DNA from: CAADGU01 sp035444285
Lineage (GTDB): Bacteria; Chloroflexota; Anaerolineae; Promineifilales; Promineifilaceae
Length of the DNA stretch: 64,000 nt
Assembly (NCBI GenBank): GCA_035444285.1
Contig: DAOMOK010000001.1
Span: 248,001 to 312,000, forward strand
Direction: 5' to 3'
The notes beneath the pieces are model-generated. The model had not been told where the DNA came from. It searched no databases and was given only the letters and a program-made list of their open reading frames with translations. The first letter of the stretch is position 1; every line of letters begins with the position of its first letter. Position numbers and translations under genes: made by a program. Positions 48,424-55,994 of this stretch are shown here, piece by piece.

Positions 48424-49458
48424 TTACCCAATCGCCAACATCCGTTCCACCGAACGCAAAGCGCGTACCCGGATTTCTTCGGGCACGTGGATTTCATATT
48501 GAGTGTAGCGCAGGGCGTCGCGGGTGTCTTCCAGGCGAATCTGGTTCATGTGTGGGCAGCGCACGGAGCAGAGGCGCAGCATCTCTTTTTCCGGGTGGGC
48601 GGCCATAATGTTGTCGCCCATTGAACATTCGGTAAGCAGCAGGTAGCTGGGGGCGCTGCTTTGCTCCACAAAGCGGATGAGGGCGGTGGTGCTGCCAGAA
48701 AAGTCGCTGGCGGACACCACTTCCGGGCTACATTCCGGGTGGGCCAGGATGAGCGTGCCGGGATGGTCGTGGCGCACCGCTTCGATGTCGGCGACGGTGA
48801 ACTTTTCATGGACTTCACAACGGCCGTGCCAGCCAATCATCTGCACATCCAGCGTCGTCTCGCCATTTGGTTTGCCATTCTTGGATGGGAAAATGATATG
48901 TTTGCCCGTCTCTAGCGCCACGTTCCGCGCCAGATATTCGTCCGGCAGGAAAATGATGGTGTCGGCATTAAGCGATTCCACTACCGCTTTGGCATTGCCG
49001 GAGGTGCAGCAAATGTCTGTCTCCGCTTTCACGTCGGCGTAGGTGTTGATGTAGGTGACGACGGGCACGCCGGGGAACTGCGCTTTCAAATTGCGCACAT
49101 CTTGAGCAGTGATGCTGGCGGCTAAAGAGCAGCCCGCTTTTTGCGAGGGGATCAACACGGTCTTGGTCGGGTTCAGGATTTTGGCCGTCTCGGCCATAAA
49201 TTCCACGCCGCAAAAGACGATGATGTCCGCGTCTGTCTGCGCGGCGCGGCGGCTGAGTTCCAGCGAATCGCCGGTGAAGTCGGGCACGGAATGGAACAGC
49301 GCCGGTTCCATATAGTTGTGCCCCAGGATGACAGCGTTGCGTTCTCGTTTCAACTGGTTAATTTCGTAAGCAATTTTGGCCTTGTATTCAATCTCAAAGT
49401 CCGGGGCGATGTGCTGCAATTTGGCCCGCATGTGGGTGAGTGTTTGGTCGTAGGTCAT
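48424..49458 (-). CDS. nadA: Quinolinate synthase A
   Basis: 344 aa. Condenses iminoaspartate with dihydroxyacetone phosphate. The three [4Fe-4S] ligands are visible in QKAGCSLAA, WHGRCEVHEKF and RLCSVRCPHMNQI; LGHNYMEPALFHSVPDFTGDSLELSRRA is a standard N-terminal segment, trimmed here to its ends HNYMEP and GDSLELS. ATG with AGGAAAAC upstream. Oxygen-sensitive cluster enzyme, compatible with either lifestyle. Confidence 0.95.
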   Translation of the reverse strand: MTYDQTLTHMRAKLQHIAPDFEIEYKAKIAYEINQLKRERNAVILGHNYMEPALFHSVPDFTGDSLELSRRAAQTDADIIVFCGVEFMAETAKILNPTKTVLIPSQKAGCSLAASITAQDVRNLKAQFPGVPVVTYINTYADVKAETDICCTSGNAKAVVESLNADTIIFLPDEYLARNVALETGKHIIFPSKNGKPNGETTLDVQMIGWHGRCEVHEKFTVADIEAVRHDHPGTLILAHPECSPEVVSASDFSGSTTALIRFVEQSSAPSYLLLTECSMGDNIMAAHPEKEMLRLCSVRCPHMNQIRLEDTRDALRYTQYEIHVPEEIRVRALRSVERMLAIG

Positions 49459-49472
49459 TGTTTTCCTCGTTC

Positions 49473-49519
49473 GTAGTAGGCGATTTATCGCCGTGAAAAG
49501 GCGATAAATCGCCTACTAC
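49473..49519. repeat. GTAGTAGGCGATTTATCGCC inverted repeat
   Basis: Perfect 20-bp arms around GTGAAAA, between nadC and nadA. The pairing extends outward by GTTC/GAAC. Confidence 0.9.
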
Positions 49520-50349
49520 GAACCTTCTAAACTAATATCCAGCGCCGGCACGGAGTGGGTGAGGGCGCCGATGGAAATGAAGTCCACGCCGGTTGCGGCG
49601 ATAGCGCGGATGGTTTCTAAATTGACGTTGCCGGATGCTTCCAAAGGGATGCGCCCGGCTGCGAAATTCACTGCCTCGCGCATTTCCGCCAGACTCATAT
49701 TGTCCAGCATGATGCGGTCTACGGGGAGCGTCACGGCCGTTGCCAACTGCGCCAGCGTCATCACCTCAATTTCAACGGGCACGTCAGGGGCATACACTTT
49801 GACGCGCCGCACCGCTTCCGCCAGGTCGCCGTTCGCGGCGGCAATGTGGTTGTCCTTAATCAGCGCCATGTCAAACAGGCCAAAGCGGTGGTTTTGGCCG
49901 CCGCCGATCTGTACTGCCAGCTTATCGGCGGCGCGCAGGCCGGGTGCGGTTTTGCGCGTGTCCAGGATGACGGCCGTTGTGCCGGCAACGGCATCCACAA
50001 ACTGGCGCGTCAGCGTGGCAATGCCGGACATGCGCTGCAAAAAGTTGAGCGCGGTGCGCTCGCCGCTGAGCAGGGCGCGGGCGGGACCGTCAATGGTGGC
50101 GATCAGTTGGCCGGGGATGACGGCCGTGCCATCGGCCACATGGGCCGTGAACTGGACTCGTTCATCGAGCAGGCCAAATACCAGCCGCGCCACGTCCAGC
50201 CCGGCAATGATGCCGTTTGCTTTGGCGATGAAACGGCCGTGCATGGCCTGATCCTCGGCCACAATGGCCAGGGTGGTCACATCCCCGCTGCCAATGTCTT
50301 CTGCCAGGGCGGTGCGAATGGCTTGTTCAATCTGTGGGTGCAGCTTCAA
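49516..50349 (-). CDS. nadC: Nicotinate-nucleotide pyrophosphorylase (carboxylating)
   Basis: 277 aa, type II phosphoribosyltransferase fold. EDIGSGDVTT, LNFLQRMSGIATLT, ILDTRKTAPGLRAADK, VQIGGGQNHRFGL, ALIKDNHI and ISIGALTHSVPALDISL are family hallmarks. It converts quinolinate and PRPP to nicotinate mononucleotide. The start is TTG, supported by AAGGAG 9 bp upstream; no ATG fits. First gene of nadC-nadA-nadB. Confidence 0.95.
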   Translation of the reverse strand: MKLHPQIEQAIRTALAEDIGSGDVTTLAIVAEDQAMHGRFIAKANGIIAGLDVARLVFGLLDERVQFTAHVADGTAVIPGQLIATIDGPARALLSGERTALNFLQRMSGIATLTRQFVDAVAGTTAVILDTRKTAPGLRAADKLAVQIGGGQNHRFGLFDMALIKDNHIAAANGDLAEAVRRVKVYAPDVPVEIEVMTLAQLATAVTLPVDRIMLDNMSLAEMREAVNFAAGRIPLEASGNVNLETIRAIAATGVDFISIGALTHSVPALDISLEGS

Positions 50350-50371
50350 ATTTGTCAGTCTCCTTATCTGG

Positions 50372-50403
50372 AGACCTGACAGGTTTCAAAAACCTGTCAG
50401 GTC
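50372..50403. repeat. GACCTGACAGGTTT hairpin
   Basis: GACCTGACAGGTTTC then AAAACCTGTCAGGTC, upstream of nadC. Core of the 94-bp MITE without its terminal repeats. Confidence 0.85.
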
Positions 50404-50609
50404 TGGTATTAAGTGTATTTATTACACTAAAAGTTGCGGCAAACTTTAACACAAAGCCGACTTATCGTCAATAATACACTTATTCACTATTCACATAACA
50501 CGGGGGTATACTGTCACCTCCTTTTTTGTCTGGACTGTCGTATAATCCCGATAATCATGCAGGTGTGCCTGCGCTTAACCTTAAAAAGAAGAAACAGAAG
50601 GAGGAAACC

Positions 50610-51533
50610 ATGTTTCGGCGAATCATCGGTATTGTGATGTTAGTCTTGGGGTTGGTGGGGCTGGTTATCAGTTTTGCCGGGGTCTACTTTGGGCGTCAAC
50701 TGGTAGATAATTTTTTTGGCGGCATAGATGCCACGTTGACACTGACGCTGGAAAGTCTGGACACGGCCGTAGAAAGCCTGGAGCTCACAAAAGACACGCT
50801 GGGCGACGTGAATAGTGGTTTAGAAACGGTGGAAGGGGCGGTGCTGAACGTCAGCAAAACGATTACAGACACACGGCCGATTGTGGATCAAATCAGTGTG
50901 GTGGTAAGCGAGAACACGCCGCAAACCATCGAGGCCGTGCAGTCTGCCATTCCCAACATTGCCGCCGTTGCCGCCAGCATTGACCAGACGCTGCTCACCT
51001 TAAACGAGTTTCGCATCGAAGAAGAATTTGCGGGCATCGCCTTGAACTATGATTTGGGCATCAATTACCAGCCGTCCACCCCTTTCGACCAGACGTTTAC
51101 CGACCTGGGCACCAGCCTGGATGGCCTGCCGGAAAATCTGCGTTCTGTGGGGCCAAATCTGGCCACAACCAATGAAAACCTGGCGGCCATCAGCGCCAGT
51201 GTCACATCCATTTCCGGAGATATTGCCACCATCAACGGCCGTGTGGCTGAAGTGCCCGCTCTCATTGATCAATACATTGACATAGTGAATCAGATTTCTG
51301 ATGCCATCGAGCAGATTCAGACCCAGGTGATTCAACAGCAGGAAATGGTCAAAACCGTGGTTACATTTGTGTTAGTCTGGTGGGGGCTGCCGCAACTGGC
51401 GCTGGTGATGATCGGCTGGGATTTCCTCTTTGGGCGGCGTGGGGCGACGGCTGCCGAAATCAAGAAAGACGTGATGGAAGATTTACAGGACGAAATTGAG
51501 GAAATCAAAGAAGAGATGGCGGACGACGTGTGA
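50610..51533 (+). CDS. Membrane protein with long extracytoplasmic coiled-coil region
   Basis: 307 aa. The N-terminal helix (FRRIIGIVMLVLGLVGLVIS) and a second hydrophobic stretch near residues 245-265 (TVVTFVLVWWGLPQLALVMIG) frame about 210 residues of regular helical, low-aromatic sequence with repeated T/S/V/L patterns (SLDTAVESLELTKDTLGDVN). The last 35 residues are charged and coiled-coil-like (IKKDVMEDLQDEIEEIKEE). SD GGAGG. No family is recognised; the form resembles methyl-accepting or cell-envelope spacer proteins without a signalling domain. Confidence 0.6.
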   Translation: MFRRIIGIVMLVLGLVGLVISFAGVYFGRQLVDNFFGGIDATLTLTLESLDTAVESLELTKDTLGDVNSGLETVEGAVLNVSKTITDTRPIVDQISVVVSENTPQTIEAVQSAIPNIAAVAASIDQTLLTLNEFRIEEEFAGIALNYDLGINYQPSTPFDQTFTDLGTSLDGLPENLRSVGPNLATTNENLAAISASVTSISGDIATINGRVAEVPALIDQYIDIVNQISDAIEQIQTQVIQQQEMVKTVVTFVLVWWGLPQLALVMIGWDFLFGRRGATAAEIKKDVMEDLQDEIEEIKEEMADDV

Positions 51534-51598
51534 CGAGTGACGAGTGACGTGTGATGCGTGAACCCTCTCTGCTCACGCATCATACGTCACGCATCACC
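51531..51598. repeat. Period-7 inverted array (gagtgac/cgtgatg, then catcacg)
   Basis: GTGACGAGTGACGAGTGACG, then CACGCATCATACGTCACGCATC, starting at the stop codon of the coiled-coil protein. Confidence 0.85.
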
Positions 51599-51633
51599 TC
51601 TGCTCCACCAAACCCAATTACTTAATCTCCCTC

Positions 51634-52542
51634 ATGCGCATCTTCCGCTACGACCAATACACTTACCCCCTGCCAGACGGCCATCGTTTTCCGGCAGGCA
51701 AGTATGAACTGCTGCGGCAGGCGGTGGAAGAAGCGGCCATCGTGCCGCCGCAAAATCTTATCCACCCCATCGCGGCGACCTTTGAGCAGTTAGCACTGGC
51801 GCATGACCCGGACTACATCGAGCGGGTGATACGGGGCACACTGAGCGCCGCCGAACAGCGGCAAATTGGGCTGCCCTGGTCGCCGGAACTGGCGCAGCGG
51901 GTGCAGTATTCGGTGGGGGCGACGATTGGGGCCAGCCGGGCGGCGCTCAAGGACGGCATTGGCGTCTCGTTGGGTGGGGGCACACACCATGCGCGGCGGG
52001 CGGAGGGGCAGGGGTATTGTCTGTTTAATGACACGGCCGTTGCCGCCCGCGTCCTGCAATCAGAAGGTCTGGTCAAACAGGTAGCCGTCATTGATTGTGA
52101 CGTGCATCAGGGCAACGGCACCGCCGACATCACCAGCGGGGACGACACCATCTTCACCTTCTCCATTCACGGCGAAAACAACTTCCCCTTCCGCAAAATC
52201 CCCGGCGACCTGGACATTGGTCTGCCTGATGGCACGGGTGATGAGGATTACCTGACGGCTTTGCAGGCGGGCCTGGAAACCACACTGGCGACAAAACCAG
52301 ACATCGCCTACTTTTTAGCTGGAGCCGATGTTCACATCAATGACCGTCTGGGCAAACTGGCTCTCAGTAGCGCGGGCATCTCTGCCCGCGACCGTCTCGT
52401 CTTACAAAGCTGCCGCTCACGCCACATTCCGGTGGTGGTGACCATGGCAGGCGGCTACGGCCGTGACATTCACCAGACCGTCGCCATTCAGTTGCAGACG
52501 GTGAGGCTGTGTTTAGAAGTTCAACTTCTCCAAAGAAGTTGA
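51634..52542 (+). CDS. Histone-deacetylase-fold amidohydrolase
   Basis: 302 aa. Active-site set of arginase/HDAC-like enzymes: GGGTHHARRAEGQGYC (tandem His), NDTAVAARVLQ, VIDCDVHQGNGTA (zinc Asp/His), FLAGADVHINDRLG (second zinc Asp) and AGGYGRDI. Bacterial members deacetylate acetylpolyamines, acetoin-type or acetyl-lysine substrates; acetoin utilisation (AcuC) is another possibility. The last residues (CLEVQLLQRS) and the stop are inside a GAAGTTCAACTTC hairpin, so the original C-terminus may have been replaced. Confidence 0.85.
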   Translation: MRIFRYDQYTYPLPDGHRFPAGKYELLRQAVEEAAIVPPQNLIHPIAATFEQLALAHDPDYIERVIRGTLSAAEQRQIGLPWSPELAQRVQYSVGATIGASRAALKDGIGVSLGGGTHHARRAEGQGYCLFNDTAVAARVLQSEGLVKQVAVIDCDVHQGNGTADITSGDDTIFTFSIHGENNFPFRKIPGDLDIGLPDGTGDEDYLTALQAGLETTLATKPDIAYFLAGADVHINDRLGKLALSSAGISARDRLVLQSCRSRHIPVVVTMAGGYGRDIHQTVAIQLQTVRLCLEVQLLQRS

Positions 52543-52548
52543 ACTTCT
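52515..52548. repeat. AGAAGTTCAACTTCT hairpin
   Basis: 15-bp arms AGAAGTTCAACTTCT and AGAAGTTGAACTTCT around CCAA. It covers the 3' end of the deacetylase-fold gene, with no T-run after it. Confidence 0.85.
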
Positions 52549-52719
52549 GTGTCAACGGCCGTGATCAAACTACCGTCAACGGCCGTGCGTGGGCAATCTG
52601 GTTCTCACCAATCTCGCCACAGTTCATCCGCTGATTCGCTTTTATCCGCTGCCCCGCCGCGCCCATTTCTGGTATCATCCCCTAACCTTTCAGCCAACCA
52701 TTGACCAGGAGATGACGCC

Positions 52720-55614
52720 ATGAGCCTGCCCGCTTTGCGCGACCTGCTCGACCAACATTTCAACGACGCCGAACTGCGCCAGCTAACCTTTGACCTGGGC
52801 ATCGAATACGAAAACCTGCCCGGCGAAAAGACCCGCATCGGCAAAGCCCAATCGCTCATTAAACATTGTTTGCGTCACGGCCGTTTGCCAGACCTCACCA
52901 CCCACTGCCAGATACTCCGCCCCAAAGTCACCTGGCCCGACGGCGCAGCACTGGCGGCCGAATGGCAAACAGTGCAGCAAGGCATCGCCGATCAAGAAAA
53001 ATTACAGGGAATCATAGCCGCCGAACAGTTAACGGCCGTCCTCACCGCCCTCAAACAAAAAGAAGTGGAAATCCTGGCGCAACTGCTGGGCAAATCAGAC
53101 AAATCCGCCCCCGATCTGACGGCGCGGCAGGCTTACCTGGCCTGGCTGATGAGCGAGCGCAAAACGTTGCCCCTGCGCGCCATCAGCGCCGGGAAGGCGG
53201 GCAGCGGCGCGGGCGCACCAGAACTGGCCCACGTCTACGTGGCCCTCAACACCACCAGCCAGGTCAAGAAAAAGGGGAAACGAGAGATTGGTGAAGCGGA
53301 GCAGGAACCATTATCGGCGTTGCAAGCAGTAGCCACAAACCAGCGCGTCATCTTGCTCGGCGACCCCGGCAGCGGTAAATCCACTTTTGTCACCCACCTG
53401 GCTTACTGTCTGGCGGCGCAGGCCCTCTACCCAAACGAAAACTGGCTGTCCCACCTGCCGGGCTGGCCCGCCGCCAAAGCTGACTTGCTGCCCGTGCTCA
53501 TCGTCCTGCGGGACTTTGCCCGTTGGCTGCCCACACCGCTGCCACCCAAAGCGCATGTGCATCATCTGTGGGATTTTGTGGCCGAGACGCTGCGCAAAGA
53601 GAAGTTGGAGGGGGCGCTGCCCATTTTAGAGCAGGCGCTTGGCGAAGGACGGGTGCTGTTGCTGCTGGATGGGCTGGATGAAGTGACGGACGTGGCACAG
53701 CGCCGTTTTGTGCGTGATGCCGTGCAGGCCGTGGCCGTGCGGTATAAGGATAGCCCCCTGCTGGTCACCTGCCGCATCCATTCTTACCAGCCGCCAGACC
53801 GGGAAAAAGAGGAAGAGGATTTACGATTGCCTGCCGCCACATTTCCCGATTTTCAATTGGCTGAATTCAATGGGGAACAGCGCGATGTCTTCATTCATGC
53901 CTGGTACGGTGAATTGAAGCGGCAGGGGCATCTGCCGGGGCTAGATGTCTCCCTGTTAAGCCGGGATTTGCAGCAGGCGGTACGCCGCTCTGACCTGCGC
54001 CGGGTGGCGGGCAATCCGCTATTGCTGACGGTGATGGCCATGGTACATGTGGAAGACGGCCGTCTGCCCGACTCCCGCGCCCTGCTCTACAACAAAACGG
54101 TGGATTTGCTGCTCTCCCGTTGGGAAGAGACCAAAGGCGAAAACGAAGCGCCCCGGTTGCGCCAACTGCTGCAAGAAGCCGGACGCACCGATGTGGATTT
54201 GAAAGCGCGGCTGGCTGAAGTCGCCTTTCAGGTACACACGCAAGCGGGCACGAGTACAGACGAAGAACAGGTCAGCGACATCGGCGAGGCTTATCTCTGC
54301 CAGGAGTTGGGCCGGTTGCATAAGAAGGATTTGGGCTGGGGGCAGGAACTATTAGCCGTTATTAAAACCCGCGCCGGGCTGCTCATTGAACGCTCACCGG
54401 GGCAGTTTGCCTTTCCGCACCGCACCTTTCAGGAATATCTGGCGGGCGTTTTCCTGTCCGCGCAGCCCGATTTTGCGGCGCGGGCGCTGGCCTGGGCGCG
54501 GCAAGATGTGGGCTGGTGGCCGATGGTTTTGTTTGCCGTGGAGCATCTGGTTTATGTGAACGAACGGCCGTTAGACCCCCTGCCGTTCATCAGTAAGCTG
54601 TGCCCAGAGCAGGTGGACGAGACCGCTGCCGGATGGCGGCAGGCATGGCTGGCCGGCGAGGCATTGGTCAGCCTGGGCATTGCCCGTGCCGGCGACAGCG
54701 AATGGGGGCAAACGTTGCTGGAACGGGTGCAGCAGCGGCTGGTGCAGTTGATAGAGGGCGAGCAGTTGCCGCCGCGGGAACGGGCCGCCGCCGGCCGTGC
54801 CCTGGCGCAGTTGGGCGACCCCCGCCCCGGCGTAGGTGTGGTCGTGCGCGATGGTGTGCAACTGCCAGACATTGCCTGGGGCGGCGAAGTGCCTGCCGGG
54901 ACGTATACCATTGGTGGTGACAAACAGGCCTTCCAGAGTTTTGATAAGCAGGAAATAACGATCAAATATCCCTATCGCTTATCCCGGTATCCCATCACCT
55001 ATGCCCAGTTCCAATGTTTTGTGGAGGCGGCCGATTTTGGCGACGGCCGTTGGTGGGCCGATATGCCGGAAATAGCCCAAGATTGGCAGGGAAACAAATA
55101 CCCGGTGCGAGAAATCGCCGAACAGCGGTTCCCCTATGCCAGCCATCCCCGCGAAATGGTAAGCTGGTATCAGGCCGTCGCTTTTTGCCGCTGGTTGAGT
55201 CATAAGTTGGGAATTACAGTACAGCTACCCCACGAATACGAATGGGAAGCGGCGGCAAGGTATCCCCACGGCCGTGCCTACCCCTGGGGTGACGACTTTG
55301 ACAGTGACAAGGCGAACACGCATGAAAGTGGGATTGGGCAGACGACGGCCGTAGGTCTCTACCCCTCTGGCCGAAATGTAGCCCTGGATTTGTATGACCT
55401 GAGCGGCAACGTCTGGGAGTGGTGCCGTAACAAATTCCAGAACCCGGACAAGGAAGCCGTTGACCAGAGCAGTGGCTGGCGTGTCTGGCGCGGCGGTTCG
55501 TGGATCAACCTTGCAGACGACGCGCGCGCGGCGTGTCGCTTCAACTTCGACCCGGGCAACCGCAACCTCGATGTCGGCTTCCGGGTGGTGGTTGTTCGTC
55601 CCCCATCTCAATAG
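52720..55614 (+). CDS. EAD7-like - NACHT NTPase - FGE-sulfatase-like protein
   Basis: 964 aa. Residues 1-70 match effector-associated domain 7 (LRDLLDQHFNDAELRQLTFD, then YENLPGEKTRIGKAQSLI and HGRLPDL). A NACHT P-loop NTPase follows: Walker A LLGDPGSGKST at about 213-222, Walker B VLLLLDGLDEV at about 311, then helical arms. Residues about 720-964 form a formylglycine-generating-enzyme-like domain (SRYPITYAQF, LPHEYEWEAAARYP, LSGNVWEWC, WRGGSW, GFRVV). This architecture belongs to predicted conflict/signalling systems, where EADs recruit an effector carrying the same EAD. The last 45 residues resemble a DGR variable region. SD AGGAGA. Confidence 0.82.
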   Translation: MSLPALRDLLDQHFNDAELRQLTFDLGIEYENLPGEKTRIGKAQSLIKHCLRHGRLPDLTTHCQILRPKVTWPDGAALAAEWQTVQQGIADQEKLQGIIAAEQLTAVLTALKQKEVEILAQLLGKSDKSAPDLTARQAYLAWLMSERKTLPLRAISAGKAGSGAGAPELAHVYVALNTTSQVKKKGKREIGEAEQEPLSALQAVATNQRVILLGDPGSGKSTFVTHLAYCLAAQALYPNENWLSHLPGWPAAKADLLPVLIVLRDFARWLPTPLPPKAHVHHLWDFVAETLRKEKLEGALPILEQALGEGRVLLLLDGLDEVTDVAQRRFVRDAVQAVAVRYKDSPLLVTCRIHSYQPPDREKEEEDLRLPAATFPDFQLAEFNGEQRDVFIHAWYGELKRQGHLPGLDVSLLSRDLQQAVRRSDLRRVAGNPLLLTVMAMVHVEDGRLPDSRALLYNKTVDLLLSRWEETKGENEAPRLRQLLQEAGRTDVDLKARLAEVAFQVHTQAGTSTDEEQVSDIGEAYLCQELGRLHKKDLGWGQELLAVIKTRAGLLIERSPGQFAFPHRTFQEYLAGVFLSAQPDFAARALAWARQDVGWWPMVLFAVEHLVYVNERPLDPLPFISKLCPEQVDETAAGWRQAWLAGEALVSLGIARAGDSEWGQTLLERVQQRLVQLIEGEQLPPRERAAAGRALAQLGDPRPGVGVVVRDGVQLPDIAWGGEVPAGTYTIGGDKQAFQSFDKQEITIKYPYRLSRYPITYAQFQCFVEAADFGDGRWWADMPEIAQDWQGNKYPVREIAEQRFPYASHPREMVSWYQAVAFCRWLSHKLGITVQLPHEYEWEAAARYPHGRAYPWGDDFDSDKANTHESGIGQTTAVGLYPSGRNVALDLYDLSGNVWEWCRNKFQNPDKEAVDQSSGWRVWRGGSWINLADDARAACRFNFDPGNRNLDVGFRVVVVRPPSQ
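55485..55590 (+). other. Candidate DGR variable region (VR)
   Basis: Within WRGGSW to GFRVV, the residues that vary in DGR-diversified FGE proteins are encoded by ATC AAC CTT, TGT, TTC AAC TTC and AAC CTC GAT. All end in C or T and are reachable from AAC/AAT template codons by changing only the As. No template repeat or reverse transcriptase is in the window. GGCGGG and CCCGCC shortly after the stop could form the downstream hairpin seen at many VRs. Confidence 0.45.
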
Positions 55615-55723
55615 TCCACTGATCACTGTTCCCGGCGGGCGCAGCGGTAGCGAAGTCCCGCCCACTCTCGCGCCCTATGGGGCGCGAGATCGCTCAAAAT
55701 TTTCCTGCCCACTACCCCCCGTC

Positions 55724-55792
55724 GTAGGGGCGGGATGGCGCGGTAATACCGTTGCCAAAACGCAAAACATTATCCTGCGCCATCTCGCCCCC
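55724..55792. repeat. GTAGGGGCGGGATGGCGC hairpin
   Basis: Arms GTAGGGGCGGGATGGCGC and GCGCCATCTCGCCCCC, 69 nt in all. Related to the 70-nt GTAGGGGCGAGGCAG family. Confidence 0.8.
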
Positions 55793-55829
55793 ATGCGTGA
55801 CTATATCCCCAAAACTATATCCCCAAAAC

Positions 55830-55898
55830 GGGGCGAGACAGGCGGGGACGAGGTGTTGGTGAACCCGCAAAATGATTGCCCGCCTGTCCCGCCCCTAC
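55830..55898. repeat. GGGGCGAGACAGGCGGG hairpin
   Basis: GGGGCGAGACAGGCGGG answered by CCCGCCTGTCCCGCCCCTAC. Fourth member of the GTAGGGGCG family, 69 nt. Confidence 0.8.
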
Positions 55899-55985
55899 AC
55901 CTCACGCCTCACGTTTCACGCCTCACGCATCACGCCCCTACATATCACGCATCACTCGTCACTCGTCACTCGTCACTCGTCACGC
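55899..55985. repeat. Period-7 arrays (cctcacg, catcacg, cactcgt)
   Basis: CCTCACG/TTTCACG/CATCACG units are followed by four exact CACTCGT units. Only one orientation is seen. Confidence 0.85.
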
Positions 55986-55994
55986 CTCCCACCC

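Larger units (their letters stand above)
55615..55994. other. 380-bp gap filled by repeats
   Basis: No gene. It contains a GGCGGG/CCCGCC hairpin, two 70-nt GTAGGGGCG-type hairpins and a period-7 array, i.e. almost only repetitive sequence, between convergent genes. Confidence 0.8.

Noticed and set aside
52720..55614. Complete DGR cassette at this locus
   Set aside because: No reverse transcriptase, accessory protein or template repeat could be found on either strand within the window; only the VR-like segment is kept.
55899..55985. Short direct repeats as a CRISPR or origin iteron set
   Set aside because: 7-bp units without spacers, same class as the many other intergenic arrays; no DnaA-box cluster or replication gene nearby.
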